Below are positions 34,951 through 43,364 of a DNA stretch of 64,000 bases, one piece after another. Numbering within the stretch: the first letter of the stretch is position 1; each line of letters opens with the position of its first letter. This stretch comes from Anaerocolumna cellulosilytica (GTDB taxonomy: Bacteria > Bacillota > Clostridia > Lachnospirales > Lachnospiraceae). The notes beneath the pieces are model-generated. The model had not been told where the DNA came from and made no database searches. It was given only the letters and a program-made list of their open reading frames with translations. The DNA lies in the NCBI RefSeq assembly GCF_014218335.1, contig NZ_AP023367.1, forward strand, positions 635,001-699,000, in the 5' to 3' direction. Made by a program: the position numbers and the translations under genes.

Positions 34951-36981
34951 TTATTGAAGTTTATAGCGAAGCTCCAATTCTGTAGTCATATCTTCAAAAG
35001 CTATGAAGATTTTATCACTGGGATAGATAATAACCGGCGTGTTTTTAGCAACAGTTCTGGAACCTATGAGGATAGTATCCCTTGTATTGTGGATTAATTC
35101 AATGGAATTACCTACCTTTGGGGAAAACCATATCTTTTCCGCATCAGGCAGAGTAGTGTCAATCCCTCTGGATTTTAAAAGCTTAGCCAGACTTAGACCT
35201 TTATTCGGATAATCCGTTAAAAGCCATTTGAGGGGAGGAATCTCCATATCCTCTTTCGTGGAGAGAAAATATCCCACTAGTACACCGGTAAAGGCTGGTT
35301 TTGGCATGGCTGCTCTTTTTCTGATATAGTGTATAATGCAGAAGGTTATAACTGTAATCACAAGGATTGCAGCACTAATAGAGATTGTAATTGTAATTTT
35401 ATAGTGGTATTTCCAAATGGGCAGGGTTTTAACTGTAATGGAAGCAGTGGCGGTGTCTCCTGCCGTATCTCTGGCCTGAATTATTATGGTGGTGTCTCCG
35501 GTGGCTAAAGGTGTTATGGATAATTGGTTTTGTGTTAATAGAGTTTCCATTCTGGCACCCTGATTTGACACAATAGAGTAGGTGAGCAGGTCATTGTCAT
35601 CATCCGTAAAAAGCTCGTCCATATTATAGATCCTTGCTGTTTTGGTCTTAGCAAAGGTTTCATCAATATCTTTTACTTTAATAGGCGGATTATTATTCAC
35701 GTCAAAAGCTATGACCTTCGTCTCCCCAAAGATGGTGTCACCCTTGTAGGAAGTCCGTAGCTCATAACTGCCGGATTTTTCTAGGACAGGTTCAAAGGAA
35801 TAACCATCAGCTCCCGCAATGGCAGGATATTTAATCTCTTCTCCGGATGATAAGTCTTTTACATAAAAGTCAAGGTTTAAGTTTTGGTACAGCTTTTCAT
35901 CCGATACCAGAGCTTTTTTTCTAGTATCATAGAACTGGAAGGTAATCTTAGAAGACTTTCCTTTGGTAACCGTATCCGGTATTGTAACCATATCTGAAAA
36001 ATCATAAACACCTAAAGTAGATAAGCGGATTGTAGACCCCTTATCTGCTTTTATTTTGATGCGAATGGTCTCCATAACGGGCTCATACAGCTTAATGAGC
36101 TGATAGGTTCTAGAGGATATAACAGAGTAATCTTTCGAAGAAGTTAATACCTCTTCCGTAGTAATGTTACCCTCTGACAATAACATAATATTTAATTCAC
36201 TAAGGCTTTCATCCGAAACCTTAATATCCATATACTGTTCAGTTCCGGTGGCAGTCTGATTTTCAACCGGAGTTAGAACAGAGCTGGTATTTTCCGACAA
36301 AATGCCGTTGAAAATATCAACAAGCTGATAAGGACTGGTAGCAGTATAGGATATAGCCTTTGTCCGGTCGGAAATATCCTTTAGGTAATCCAGATTCGTA
36401 TTATAATCACCGGTTAATCCAATCGTATAGATAGGAATTTCGTTCTTTGTTGCAGTTTTAATGCTACTTTCAATATCTTTTCTGGAATCCTTGTCAGTTC
36501 GCCCGGATTTACTGCCAGAGAGATCAGTTTCTCCATCGGAAAGCAGAATAATTATGGGGTGGTTTCCGATGGCTTCACTTTTGGTAATTAAGTTCGTAGC
36601 GTATTTAAGACCCAGTCCCATATCGGTGTAGCCCGAAAATTCAGTCTTATCAATGGTCTGCTTTAAGTCACTTCGCAGAGCATTGTTTGATACATCCGCC
36701 AGAGAAAAATGTGTTGTAATTGTATCATTGTAGGCTACATAGCCAATCCGATTCTGCCCGCCGGTAGACATATCAATCATCATTTTAATAATTTCAATGG
36801 AATTACGATTCTTGTCAGTTGTTTTCATAGAGGCACTGACGTCTAATACAAATATAATATCATAATCAGCTTTTTTATCCTCATATTCCTTGGCAAACGT
36901 ATATGCAGGAATGTGTAAAAGAAGTGTGAATACTAGAAAGATAGACAGGATAAATCTATAATTGTTTGAATGTTTATTCAT
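34951..36981 (-). CDS. Membrane protein with von Willebrand factor A domain, injection-locus candidate
   Basis: A 676-residue exported protein. A signal peptide precedes a VWA domain at about 40-230 with a full MIDAS (DVSAS, the Thr of SGYTDMG, and LSDGETD). Beta-rich segments follow, including a cadherin-like block near 430-520, then one TM near 525-550 and a cytoplasmic tail of about 120 residues. The tail may be a worn FHA-like fold; I am not sure. ATG 36981 follows GGGGGGAG. It is divergent from the sheath gene across 480 bases, so it may be a cell-envelope anchor or surface adhesin of that system. Confidence 0.78.
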   Translation of the reverse strand: MNKHSNNYRFILSIFLVFTLLLHIPAYTFAKEYEDKKADYDIIFVLDVSASMKTTDKNRNSIEIIKMMIDMSTGGQNRIGYVAYNDTITTHFSLADVSNNALRSDLKQTIDKTEFSGYTDMGLGLKYATNLITKSEAIGNHPIIILLSDGETDLSGSKSGRTDKDSRKDIESSIKTATKNEIPIYTIGLTGDYNTNLDYLKDISDRTKAISYTATSPYQLVDIFNGILSENTSSVLTPVENQTATGTEQYMDIKVSDESLSELNIMLLSEGNITTEEVLTSSKDYSVISSRTYQLIKLYEPVMETIRIKIKADKGSTIRLSTLGVYDFSDMVTIPDTVTKGKSSKITFQFYDTRKKALVSDEKLYQNLNLDFYVKDLSSGEEIKYPAIAGADGYSFEPVLEKSGSYELRTSYKGDTIFGETKVIAFDVNNNPPIKVKDIDETFAKTKTARIYNMDELFTDDDNDLLTYSIVSNQGARMETLLTQNQLSITPLATGDTTIIIQARDTAGDTATASITVKTLPIWKYHYKITITISISAAILVITVITFCIIHYIRKRAAMPKPAFTGVLVGYFLSTKEDMEIPPLKWLLTDYPNKGLSLAKLLKSRGIDTTLPDAEKIWFSPKVGNSIELIHNTRDTILIGSRTVAKNTPVIIYPSDKIFIAFEDMTTELELRYKLQ

Positions 36982-37464
36982 TTTTTCTCCCCCCAAAAAA
37001 CAATGCGAACGAAACGCTAAAGTAAATCATGATTAACAAAAAACTACAAAATGTTAATTTCAGTAGAAATATGTAAAAAAACACAAAAACTTTGTGCAAA
37101 TTGTAGAAAATTGACGTTTAAGGAAAATTATAGTAGATTAAATCAAAATATAGTGCTACAATACGACTTGAAAACGACAAATATCAAAAAAGGAGTGTAA
37201 AATTAAATTAATATTAGATAATTATTTAGTCCTATTTCGATATAAAATACCAAAATATAACATCATTATGACATAATTTACTAAAAAATGGTATAGGTAA
37301 TATGGATTATATAAGAACTTGGGGTATAGGTCTTTAGTCTTATAGATAATGAAAATAAGCTGAGAATTCATAAAAATGTATAAATATACATTACTATACA
37401 CCTGAATAAGTCATGTTTATCAAATTATTTATGATAAAAACAATGAGGAAAGGAAGAAAAATAC
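36982..37464. other. Divergent promoter region of the injection locus
   Basis: 480 AT-rich bases between the VWA gene and the sheath gene, without a coding region. TTGACG at 37111-37116 with TAGATT at 37134-37139 (17-base spacer) is the best plus-strand promoter candidate, but weak. No terminator or known riboswitch is visible. Confidence 0.4.
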
Positions 37465-39636
37465 ATGGAAGTAATAACCCAAACCAATCGAACCATGTTA
37501 TTCGAGGAAGTAAATCCCGAAAAACCAAATTTGCTGACCCTAATCGGTGACACAAGAGGCATTGACAGTTTAGATGATGCAAAAATTAAAGAAATTAATG
37601 AGACACTGCTGGTAAAAAGCTTTGATGAATTTTTAGAAAAGTTCTCTCCGGTAGTTTATTCCTTCTTTAGTGCCGGGAATCAGAAAGTCATGTATTCCCT
37701 CAAAAAGCCGGAGCATATAGCACCGGAATACATAACCGAAATACCCATTAACAGACAAAATGATTTTCTTAACATGTTGTTCACCTTGATTGATACAAAG
37801 CGAGCACAGGGACAGATTAATGTGGACTTCAAATTCGAAAATATCCTGGATATGATTTCTCCCAAAAAAGTTATGGATGACATCCGCCAGGTACGCCGCG
37901 AAGTTCATTATCTGTATGAGCAGTATGAGAGTCTGGAAGAAGGCGATCCAAAGAAATTAGATGTAGCAGATAAACTAAACTACAAATTTGAGGAAGCCAG
38001 CAGTAATTATAACAACGTAATGGCCATGCTTCCATTAGCCATTGAAGATATTAAAACCAGACTTTTAATATCCGGAGGCGAGGATAAAGCAAACGAAGAA
38101 CCTCTTCAAATCGGTGTACTCAGTATGGGTGCTACTGGTGAGCTTAAAATATTAGAAGCTCCCAAGGAAGAAAAAAAGGCATTAATTGCTTTAAATGAAA
38201 ACAATGCACAAGGATTAATTGAAGCTTTTGAAGAAGATTACGCGGCTGTTAACGAAGAACCCTCTGATTACGTTCAAAGTCTTGTAGTAAGAACGTTCTG
38301 CCCTCTGACCGCAGTAGTGGATGAACAGGTAGATGTAGAAAAAGAAGTGAATAATTATAACACATATCTGGAATTTTACAAAACTGCCAAAGACGATTTT
38401 GTAAAAACAGTAAAACCTCTTATTGAGAAATTACTGGGTGTAAAAATGTTCTTTGACCAATATGATACAAAGCGCAGAGGCATGACACCTACCATGTTAG
38501 TAACCAATACAAAGCTTGATATGATGGTAAAGAGCAGTAACTTACCAAGACTTGAGACTTTCTTAAATTCTGTAAATACCAAGAATAGCTTTGACAATAC
38601 GGTTTGGTTTGGCATTGTTCCGGATATTGGACTTGAGTCTTCCGGTAAAGTGAAATTAAGAAGAGAACGTTTCAGAGGAAATGATGTGGAGGAGCGTCAG
38701 GATACGAATACCATGGAAGCCATGATATCTCTTCTGGATGTTATCAAGGATTATAAAATACAGGTATTTTATAACTTCCAGACCGGAGAAGAGACTACTT
38801 TTAATCATATTGCAACCTCTGGTATTGATAAATTTATTGATAAGTCCAGTGTTCTTCAGAAAAAAGATTACAGTGAGTATGTATCCTGCTGTCTGCCTAA
38901 CTTTACCATTATTCCAAAGGATAAATCCGGCGTTGTCATTGATAACAGAATGCTTGTAAATCAGTACGGCGGAGTTACACTGTCAAAAGAAAGAGAAGAT
39001 ATCTTAAAGCTGTGGATTGAAGGTGTCTATGTAGGGGCTTCTTATGTAGCAGCAGGTATCGTATCCGCTTACCAGTGCCCTGAATATTTAAAAGAGCATT
39101 TTAGAAATGCAACCACCAGTTATCCAGGGGTACGTTTTGACATAGAGGCTTCAGACCATGCGTTGAGAGCGGTCACTACAATGGCGCAGGAAATTACAGG
39201 CTTTACCAATTCCATTAAAGCCTCCATTAACAACCGTAACTTTGGTTTTATTTTCTCCTCTGAAAATACTCAGTTAGACGGCAGAGATATCAGAAGAATA
39301 ACGGTCTATAAAGCAAGAAGTATGGCTAATCTTGATGATGCCTTTGATTCTATCTACAAGACAACCGTTACTACATATATCGAGCGTATGCTTCGTTTTA
39401 GAAGCAATGACTTTAAACAGGATAATGTTATCCGTTTCTTTAGTAATCATCCAAGCAGCCAGAAGACAGAATGGATGAATGCGAAAAACTATGTAAACTC
39501 CATTATTCAGGAGGGTGATGAATTAAACAGCACCATCAATGAAGCAAGCAATGTATGTAACATTCACTTAAATTTCAACGGTAACTTAAAGAATTTAGAA
39601 GTGGAAGTAACCAAGGCAACCTCTGCCATCCGTTAA
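37465..39636 (+). CDS. Contractile sheath protein, apparent TssB-TssC fusion
   Basis: A 723-residue soluble protein, first gene of the operon. Residues of about 25-190 resemble the small sheath protein TssB: an initial LLTLIGDTRGIDSL-type segment, SFDEFLEKFSPV, then INVDFKFENILDMISPKKVM and RQVRREVHYLYEQYESL, close to the TssB pattern of a strand, a SPxxV turn and a long helix. From about 280 to the end it resembles TssC, with LPNFTIIP, LWIEGVYVGASYVAAGIVSA, and a C-terminal helix-strand ending in N-L-E-V-E. The parallel is by eye. If right, this one protein polymerises into the contractile sheath. Behind AGGAAAGG. Confidence 0.7.
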   Translation: MEVITQTNRTMLFEEVNPEKPNLLTLIGDTRGIDSLDDAKIKEINETLLVKSFDEFLEKFSPVVYSFFSAGNQKVMYSLKKPEHIAPEYITEIPINRQNDFLNMLFTLIDTKRAQGQINVDFKFENILDMISPKKVMDDIRQVRREVHYLYEQYESLEEGDPKKLDVADKLNYKFEEASSNYNNVMAMLPLAIEDIKTRLLISGGEDKANEEPLQIGVLSMGATGELKILEAPKEEKKALIALNENNAQGLIEAFEEDYAAVNEEPSDYVQSLVVRTFCPLTAVVDEQVDVEKEVNNYNTYLEFYKTAKDDFVKTVKPLIEKLLGVKMFFDQYDTKRRGMTPTMLVTNTKLDMMVKSSNLPRLETFLNSVNTKNSFDNTVWFGIVPDIGLESSGKVKLRRERFRGNDVEERQDTNTMEAMISLLDVIKDYKIQVFYNFQTGEETTFNHIATSGIDKFIDKSSVLQKKDYSEYVSCCLPNFTIIPKDKSGVVIDNRMLVNQYGGVTLSKEREDILKLWIEGVYVGASYVAAGIVSAYQCPEYLKEHFRNATTSYPGVRFDIEASDHALRAVTTMAQEITGFTNSIKASINNRNFGFIFSSENTQLDGRDIRRITVYKARSMANLDDAFDSIYKTTVTTYIERMLRFRSNDFKQDNVIRFFSNHPSSQKTEWMNAKNYVNSIIQEGDELNSTINEASNVCNIHLNFNGNLKNLEVEVTKATSAIR

Positions 39637-39663
39637 GAGGTATTAACCATTTGATAAGAGAGG

Positions 39664-39707
39664 GCTGCCACTTCCTGGCAGGTAGCAACGCAGGTGTGGC
39701 AGCGCTT
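39664..39707 (+). terminator. Stem-loop between sheath and tube genes
   Basis: GCTGCCAC (39664-39671) pairs with GTGGCAGC (39696-39703), followed by CTTTT. It could be a partial terminator or an mRNA 3'-end protector that sets sheath-to-tube ratio. Confidence 0.65.
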
Positions 39708-39757
39708 TTCTTAGGTATTAAAATACCAATAAATAATTAATTAAAGGAGGAAACAAC

Positions 39758-40189
39758 ATGGGTTTTAGGATTAAAATCGAAGGTGGTACTGAATCTATCG
39801 AACTGGGTTTACAGAGTCTTACTCAGGTGAAATTCGAGACAGATACCCCAAATGACAGCAATGCAAGATCTACAGATGTTGGAATGGCACTTGCCATAAG
39901 CGGCAAAATTCTGACAGCCGTAGATGGAGATGAAGCAGATGCTACCTTAAAACTTGCTAACTGGTCCTTAGTACCAGCTGAAAAAGCAGATTGTTACAGA
40001 AAAGTAACAGTAGAAGTAATTGCTGCTGAGCAGGTAGTAAGAGAAATCTACCTAAGCAATGCCTTTGTGGTAGACTACAAGGAATCTTATGGTGACACTG
40101 AAGGAGTTGGTACCTTCAAGCTGCTGATAAGACAGAAAAAAGACAAGAACAACCTAGTAGAGTACAAAGGTGGATTCGGTTTACAGTAA
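39758..40189 (+). CDS. Hcp/tail-tube-like protein 1
   Basis: A 143-residue beta-rich protein without cysteine-rich or membrane segments apart from one Cys (C87). The size, the repeated strand pattern, and placement directly after the sheath gene fit an Hcp or phage tail-tube subunit, which stacks as rings inside the sheath. Conserved with its neighbour are DTPNDSNARSTD, SGKILTAVDGD, VPAEKADCYRK and NAFVVDY. It is about 60% identical by eye to the next gene. AAAGGAGG precedes it. Confidence 0.65.
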   Translation: MGFRIKIEGGTESIELGLQSLTQVKFETDTPNDSNARSTDVGMALAISGKILTAVDGDEADATLKLANWSLVPAEKADCYRKVTVEVIAAEQVVREIYLSNAFVVDYKESYGDTEGVGTFKLLIRQKKDKNNLVEYKGGFGLQ

Positions 40190-40232
40190 CAGCATAATAA
40201 TGTGCGTAAGAAAAATAAGGAGGGAAACGTAA

Positions 40233-40664
40233 ATGGGATTTATAGTTAAAGTTGAAAGCTCATCTGAAACCATTGACTTAAGTCTTGAGTCAATTCAGAC
40301 CGTAGAATTTTCTACAGACACACCAAAAGATTCTAATGCAAGATCTACAGATTTAGGTTCCACAGTAAAAATTACAGGAAAAATTTTAACCGCTGTGGAT
40401 GGTGATCCTGCAGACAGCACAGTGAAGCTTTCCCTTTGGTCCATGGTTCCTGTTGAAAAAGCGGATTGCTACCGTAAATTAACAGTAGATGTTATTTCAG
40501 CCGGACAGGTTGTTAGACAGATTAATTTGCCAAATGCTTTCGTGGTAGATTATCAGGAAACCTATGGAGATACCGAAGGTGTTGGTACCTTCAGCTTAAT
40601 CGTTAAGCAGAAGAAAGACAAGTTAGCTAATATTGTATTAAACGGTGGATATCCAGCTGCTTAA
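40233..40664 (+). CDS. Hcp/tail-tube-like protein 2
   Basis: A 143-residue paralogue of the preceding gene with the same length and blocks (DTPKDSNARSTD, TGKILTAVDGD, VPVEKADCYRK, NAFVVDYQETYGDTEGVGTF). Two tube genes in tandem may give different rings, for example a shaft subunit and an initiator or effector-loading ring. Strong ribosome site AAGGAGGG. A terminator follows, separating it from the regulatory genes. Confidence 0.65.
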   Translation: MGFIVKVESSSETIDLSLESIQTVEFSTDTPKDSNARSTDLGSTVKITGKILTAVDGDPADSTVKLSLWSMVPVEKADCYRKLTVDVISAGQVVRQINLPNAFVVDYQETYGDTEGVGTFSLIVKQKKDKLANIVLNGGYPAA

Positions 40665-40719
40665 TCAGCAGTAATAGTGATATTGCATAAAAAATACAAC
40701 GAATAACGAAGACATACAC

Positions 40720-40782
40720 GGGGCTGCTGCATAAACAACTACTACCTTAAAATAGTTTCAAATAAACAGCAGCAGCCCCTTA
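40720..40782 (+). terminator. Terminator after the tube genes
   Basis: GGGGCTGCTGC (40720-40730) pairs perfectly with GCAGCAGCCCC (40769-40779). Confidence 0.75.
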
Positions 40783-40846
40783 ATAAGGTAATAGCAGGCA
40801 CAGGGAATAACCCCTTAAGCAGAAGTGTTGAGGGAAGGTGGGAAAT

Positions 40847-41407
40847 ATGGAACGGACAAGAAGTGAGAAACATATCATACGAATTACAAACTTGATATTT
40901 TTGCTTGGTACTTCTCTTTTTATCTATGGTATATTTAGACTCCCTTTAGAAAAAGCAGATAAAACCGGCTGGAAGATATGTATATCCGCAGCCTTATTTG
41001 TTTATCTATGCCTTTACATAAGGTTTAGTAAGCGCCAGGAGAAAATAGATAAACCCAAAAGGTACAAACACATTAGTTCCTTGGCATTGATGGGTGACGA
41101 CAGGCAGATATTAAAAGAATGGAACATATATGGAAAAACAGGATTGTTAATCGGAAAGAGTAAGGGAGAGTATCAGGCTGATATTGATTTATCCTTTACG
41201 GAAGATGCTCCTTTTATCTCAGCCCAACATGCATTGCTTAACTATTGTAATGGGCATTGGTATGTGGAGGATGCCGGTTCAAAAAATGGACTGGAAGTGC
41301 AAAAAGCAAATCAGGCTATTGCTTTTCGTCTTACAGAAAAAAAACCTCTGCGTTTAGAACGGGGAGATATTATTCGAATCAATGAAACGGCATTATTATT
41401 AAGATAA
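40847..41407 (+). CDS. Membrane FHA-domain protein
   Basis: A 186-residue protein with two hydrophobic segments near 12-30 and 42-58, then a cytoplasmic FHA domain at about 105-185 that shows LIGKSKG, FISAQHALL and YVEDAGSKNG, the phosphothreonine-binding pattern. It probably links the apparatus to phospho-signalling at the membrane, like Fha proteins in type VI systems; that function is inferred. GTG 40838 opens the frame; ATG 40847 is preferred. Confidence 0.8.
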   Translation: MERTRSEKHIIRITNLIFLLGTSLFIYGIFRLPLEKADKTGWKICISAALFVYLCLYIRFSKRQEKIDKPKRYKHISSLALMGDDRQILKEWNIYGKTGLLIGKSKGEYQADIDLSFTEDAPFISAQHALLNYCNGHWYVEDAGSKNGLEVQKANQAIAFRLTEKKPLRLERGDIIRINETALLLR

Positions 41408-41975
41408 GCAGTTATATGAGCAGCTTGTATCATAACGCGAAGCAAGTTGAGAAACCATAGTTTTTTTTGGGGTTTGTATTATCTTTGTTAGCGATTTCTA
41501 CAACCATAAGTATGGGTCAGACAATATCAGTAAAGTATAAGTTTTTCTAATGGAAGCATCAGCAAACAACGTATATCAAAAAGAAGCATAACCTTCCGTA
41601 AAATGGGTTCCGTTACTTCTTAGATAAGAACTTATGGACTAGAAAATAACGAAAATCCTGAGAAATTTAAGGCTTAAGTAAATTATCAGGTTAAGGAAGG
41701 TTATGAACTTAGATGTGGAATAAAAAATCAGACATCATTTAAGGATAGAAATGAATTTAACATTAGAATAGATTTTAATTTAACAATAGATGTAAGCCTA
41801 AGAAAAAATTGGAAGTCAATTAGGGATGCATAACGTATTCGGAAGTAAAAATACTGGAAGTAACTGGTTAAAAGTAAATAATTGTAATTGCATAATACTA
41901 AAAATGGATAGAAAAAGGCTGTTATTAAAGGCCTGTTTATATATAAAAATAAGGGAATAAGGAGTTACATAAGCT
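41408..41975. other. Long gap between FHA genes
   Basis: About 570 bases with no intact gene longer than 52 codons. The stretch 41600-41833 reads as protein-like in one frame but contains stop codons (see the separate pseudogene call). No repeat or terminator beyond a T-run near 41461 is evident. Confidence 0.45.
41600..41833 (+). pseudogene. Possible decayed gene between the two FHA genes
   Basis: In one frame the sequence reads TYGLENNENPEKFKA, stop, then a 51-residue open run 41678-41830 ending in RKNWKSIRDA. The open stretch has ordinary amino acid composition (GYELRCGIKNQ, FNIRIDFNLTIDV), but no start codon or ribosome site precedes it, and stops interrupt the frame upstream. It may be a remnant of a gene once in the operon; function unknown. 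Confidence 0.25.
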
Positions 41976-42488
41976 ATGAGTTTAGTTCGTTGTAAAAATG
42001 GGCATTTGTTCAGTGCCAGAAAATACGGAAATATATGTCCTTATTGCAGTATGGAGTCAGAAGGTTCACCAAAAAATGACAAGGTTCTGGTAGATGAATC
42101 GGATAAAGTAGCCTCCCTGTTAGATTCTGGAGAAGAAATTGAGCCTGTGACGGGATGGTTGGTGTGCATTGAAGGACCAAGGAGAGGAAAGGATTATAAA
42201 ATCCGTGCCGGAAAAAACTTTATAGGCCGGGCAGACACCATGCAGATACGAATTATCGGAGATAATGAAATCTCTAGAGTAAACCATGCGGTTATTGTTT
42301 ATGACAAAAAGAACCGGACAACCCACCTTTTGCCGGGAGACTCTATGGGACTTGCTTATTTAAACGGAGATGCGGTGTTTACACCTATGGAATTAACCTC
42401 TTTTTCCGTAGTTGAAATGGGGCAGAGTAAATTTCTTTTTATTCCCCTTTGTGGAGAACATTTTGAATGGGAGAGCAGCAGCCGATGA
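41976..42488 (+). CDS. Zinc-ribbon FHA protein
   Basis: A 170-residue cytoplasmic protein. The N-terminus has C6, H10 and C21-P-Y-C24, a small zinc-ribbon-like motif, then an acidic linker and an FHA domain at about 60-160 with FIGRADTMQIRI and ISRVNHAVI. It presumably binds phosphothreonine on a partner. Its last codons overlap the phosphatase gene (ATGA), implying coupled translation and paired action. AAGGAG precedes it. Confidence 0.82.
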   Translation: MSLVRCKNGHLFSARKYGNICPYCSMESEGSPKNDKVLVDESDKVASLLDSGEEIEPVTGWLVCIEGPRRGKDYKIRAGKNFIGRADTMQIRIIGDNEISRVNHAVIVYDKKNRTTHLLPGDSMGLAYLNGDAVFTPMELTSFSVVEMGQSKFLFIPLCGEHFEWESSSR

Positions 42489-43348
42489 TTTTAGAAATCG
42501 TGACAAATCCTAATATCGCCTTGGCAATGTTATTTGCTTTTTTGTTCGTGGTAGCAATATGCAATCTTTCTGCCAGGTGGATGTTAATTAAGGAGAGCTT
42601 TAATATACCGGATATTAGTATCGGCAACGGGCAGCTCATGGGGGATAGACAGCGGCAAGAGGATTCTTTTGCCACGGAAATTGAAGATTATGGTCTGTTA
42701 GCTGTAGTTGCAGACGGTATCGGAAGCTTTGTAAATGGTAAAGTAGCCAGTAAGATGGCAGTTCAGACTTATCTGCGGGAATTTCGGAATGCAGATACCA
42801 GTGATAATACAGGATATTTTTTTAAGCGGACAGCGCAGATGATTAATAGTGATATCAAAGCCTTATATGGGGATGTACCGGCCGGTACTACAGTGGTGTC
42901 GGCTATAATACGTCAGAATAAGCTTTACTATGCATGGGCAGGTGATAGTACGATTGCGGTGTTTCGTAAGGGAAGCCTAGTAGCTTTAAACCGGAAGGAT
43001 ATTGCAGCAAATAAACTAGAAGATCTGTTCCGTTTGGGAAAACTCACCAGGGAAGAGGTGCTTTCTGAGCCTTTTCAGGACAGACTTGTAAACTACCTTG
43101 GCAATGATGAATTCGAAGGCATATCAGTGAGCGAGGAACCGATTATCCTAAAAAAAGGTGATATGGTGCTGTTATATACCAATGGACTGGAAACATTAAA
43201 AAAGATTGAGCTAGAAGGAATCCTGTCTAATTACAAGTCTCCTGCGCAGACAGCAGAGGACTTTATGACGGCAATTGAATATAAAAATGTGCCGGATAAG
43301 GATAATGCAACCGTTATTATATTAAAAATCAATCGGGAATACAGATAG
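42485..43348 (+). CDS. Membrane PP2C-type protein phosphatase
   Basis: A 287-residue phosphatase. One N-terminal TM (about 8-28) is followed by a PPM/PP2C domain with RQEDSF, VVADGIGS, GTTVVSAII, WAGDST and a final DNATVIIL, so the metal-binding aspartates are present. It would dephosphorylate Ser/Thr residues, probably those read by the FHA proteins. ATG 42485 overlaps the previous stop as ATGA; an upstream ATG 42467 is also possible. Confidence 0.88.
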   Translation: MILEIVTNPNIALAMLFAFLFVVAICNLSARWMLIKESFNIPDISIGNGQLMGDRQRQEDSFATEIEDYGLLAVVADGIGSFVNGKVASKMAVQTYLREFRNADTSDNTGYFFKRTAQMINSDIKALYGDVPAGTTVVSAIIRQNKLYYAWAGDSTIAVFRKGSLVALNRKDIAANKLEDLFRLGKLTREEVLSEPFQDRLVNYLGNDEFEGISVSEEPIILKKGDMVLLYTNGLETLKKIELEGILSNYKSPAQTAEDFMTAIEYKNVPDKDNATVIILKINREYR

Positions 43349-43364
43349 ATGACAGGAGCCAGCC

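Noticed and set aside
39758-40664. Protease annotation for the 143-residue pair
   Set aside because: No catalytic residues or membrane segments are visible; size and place fit a tube protein better.
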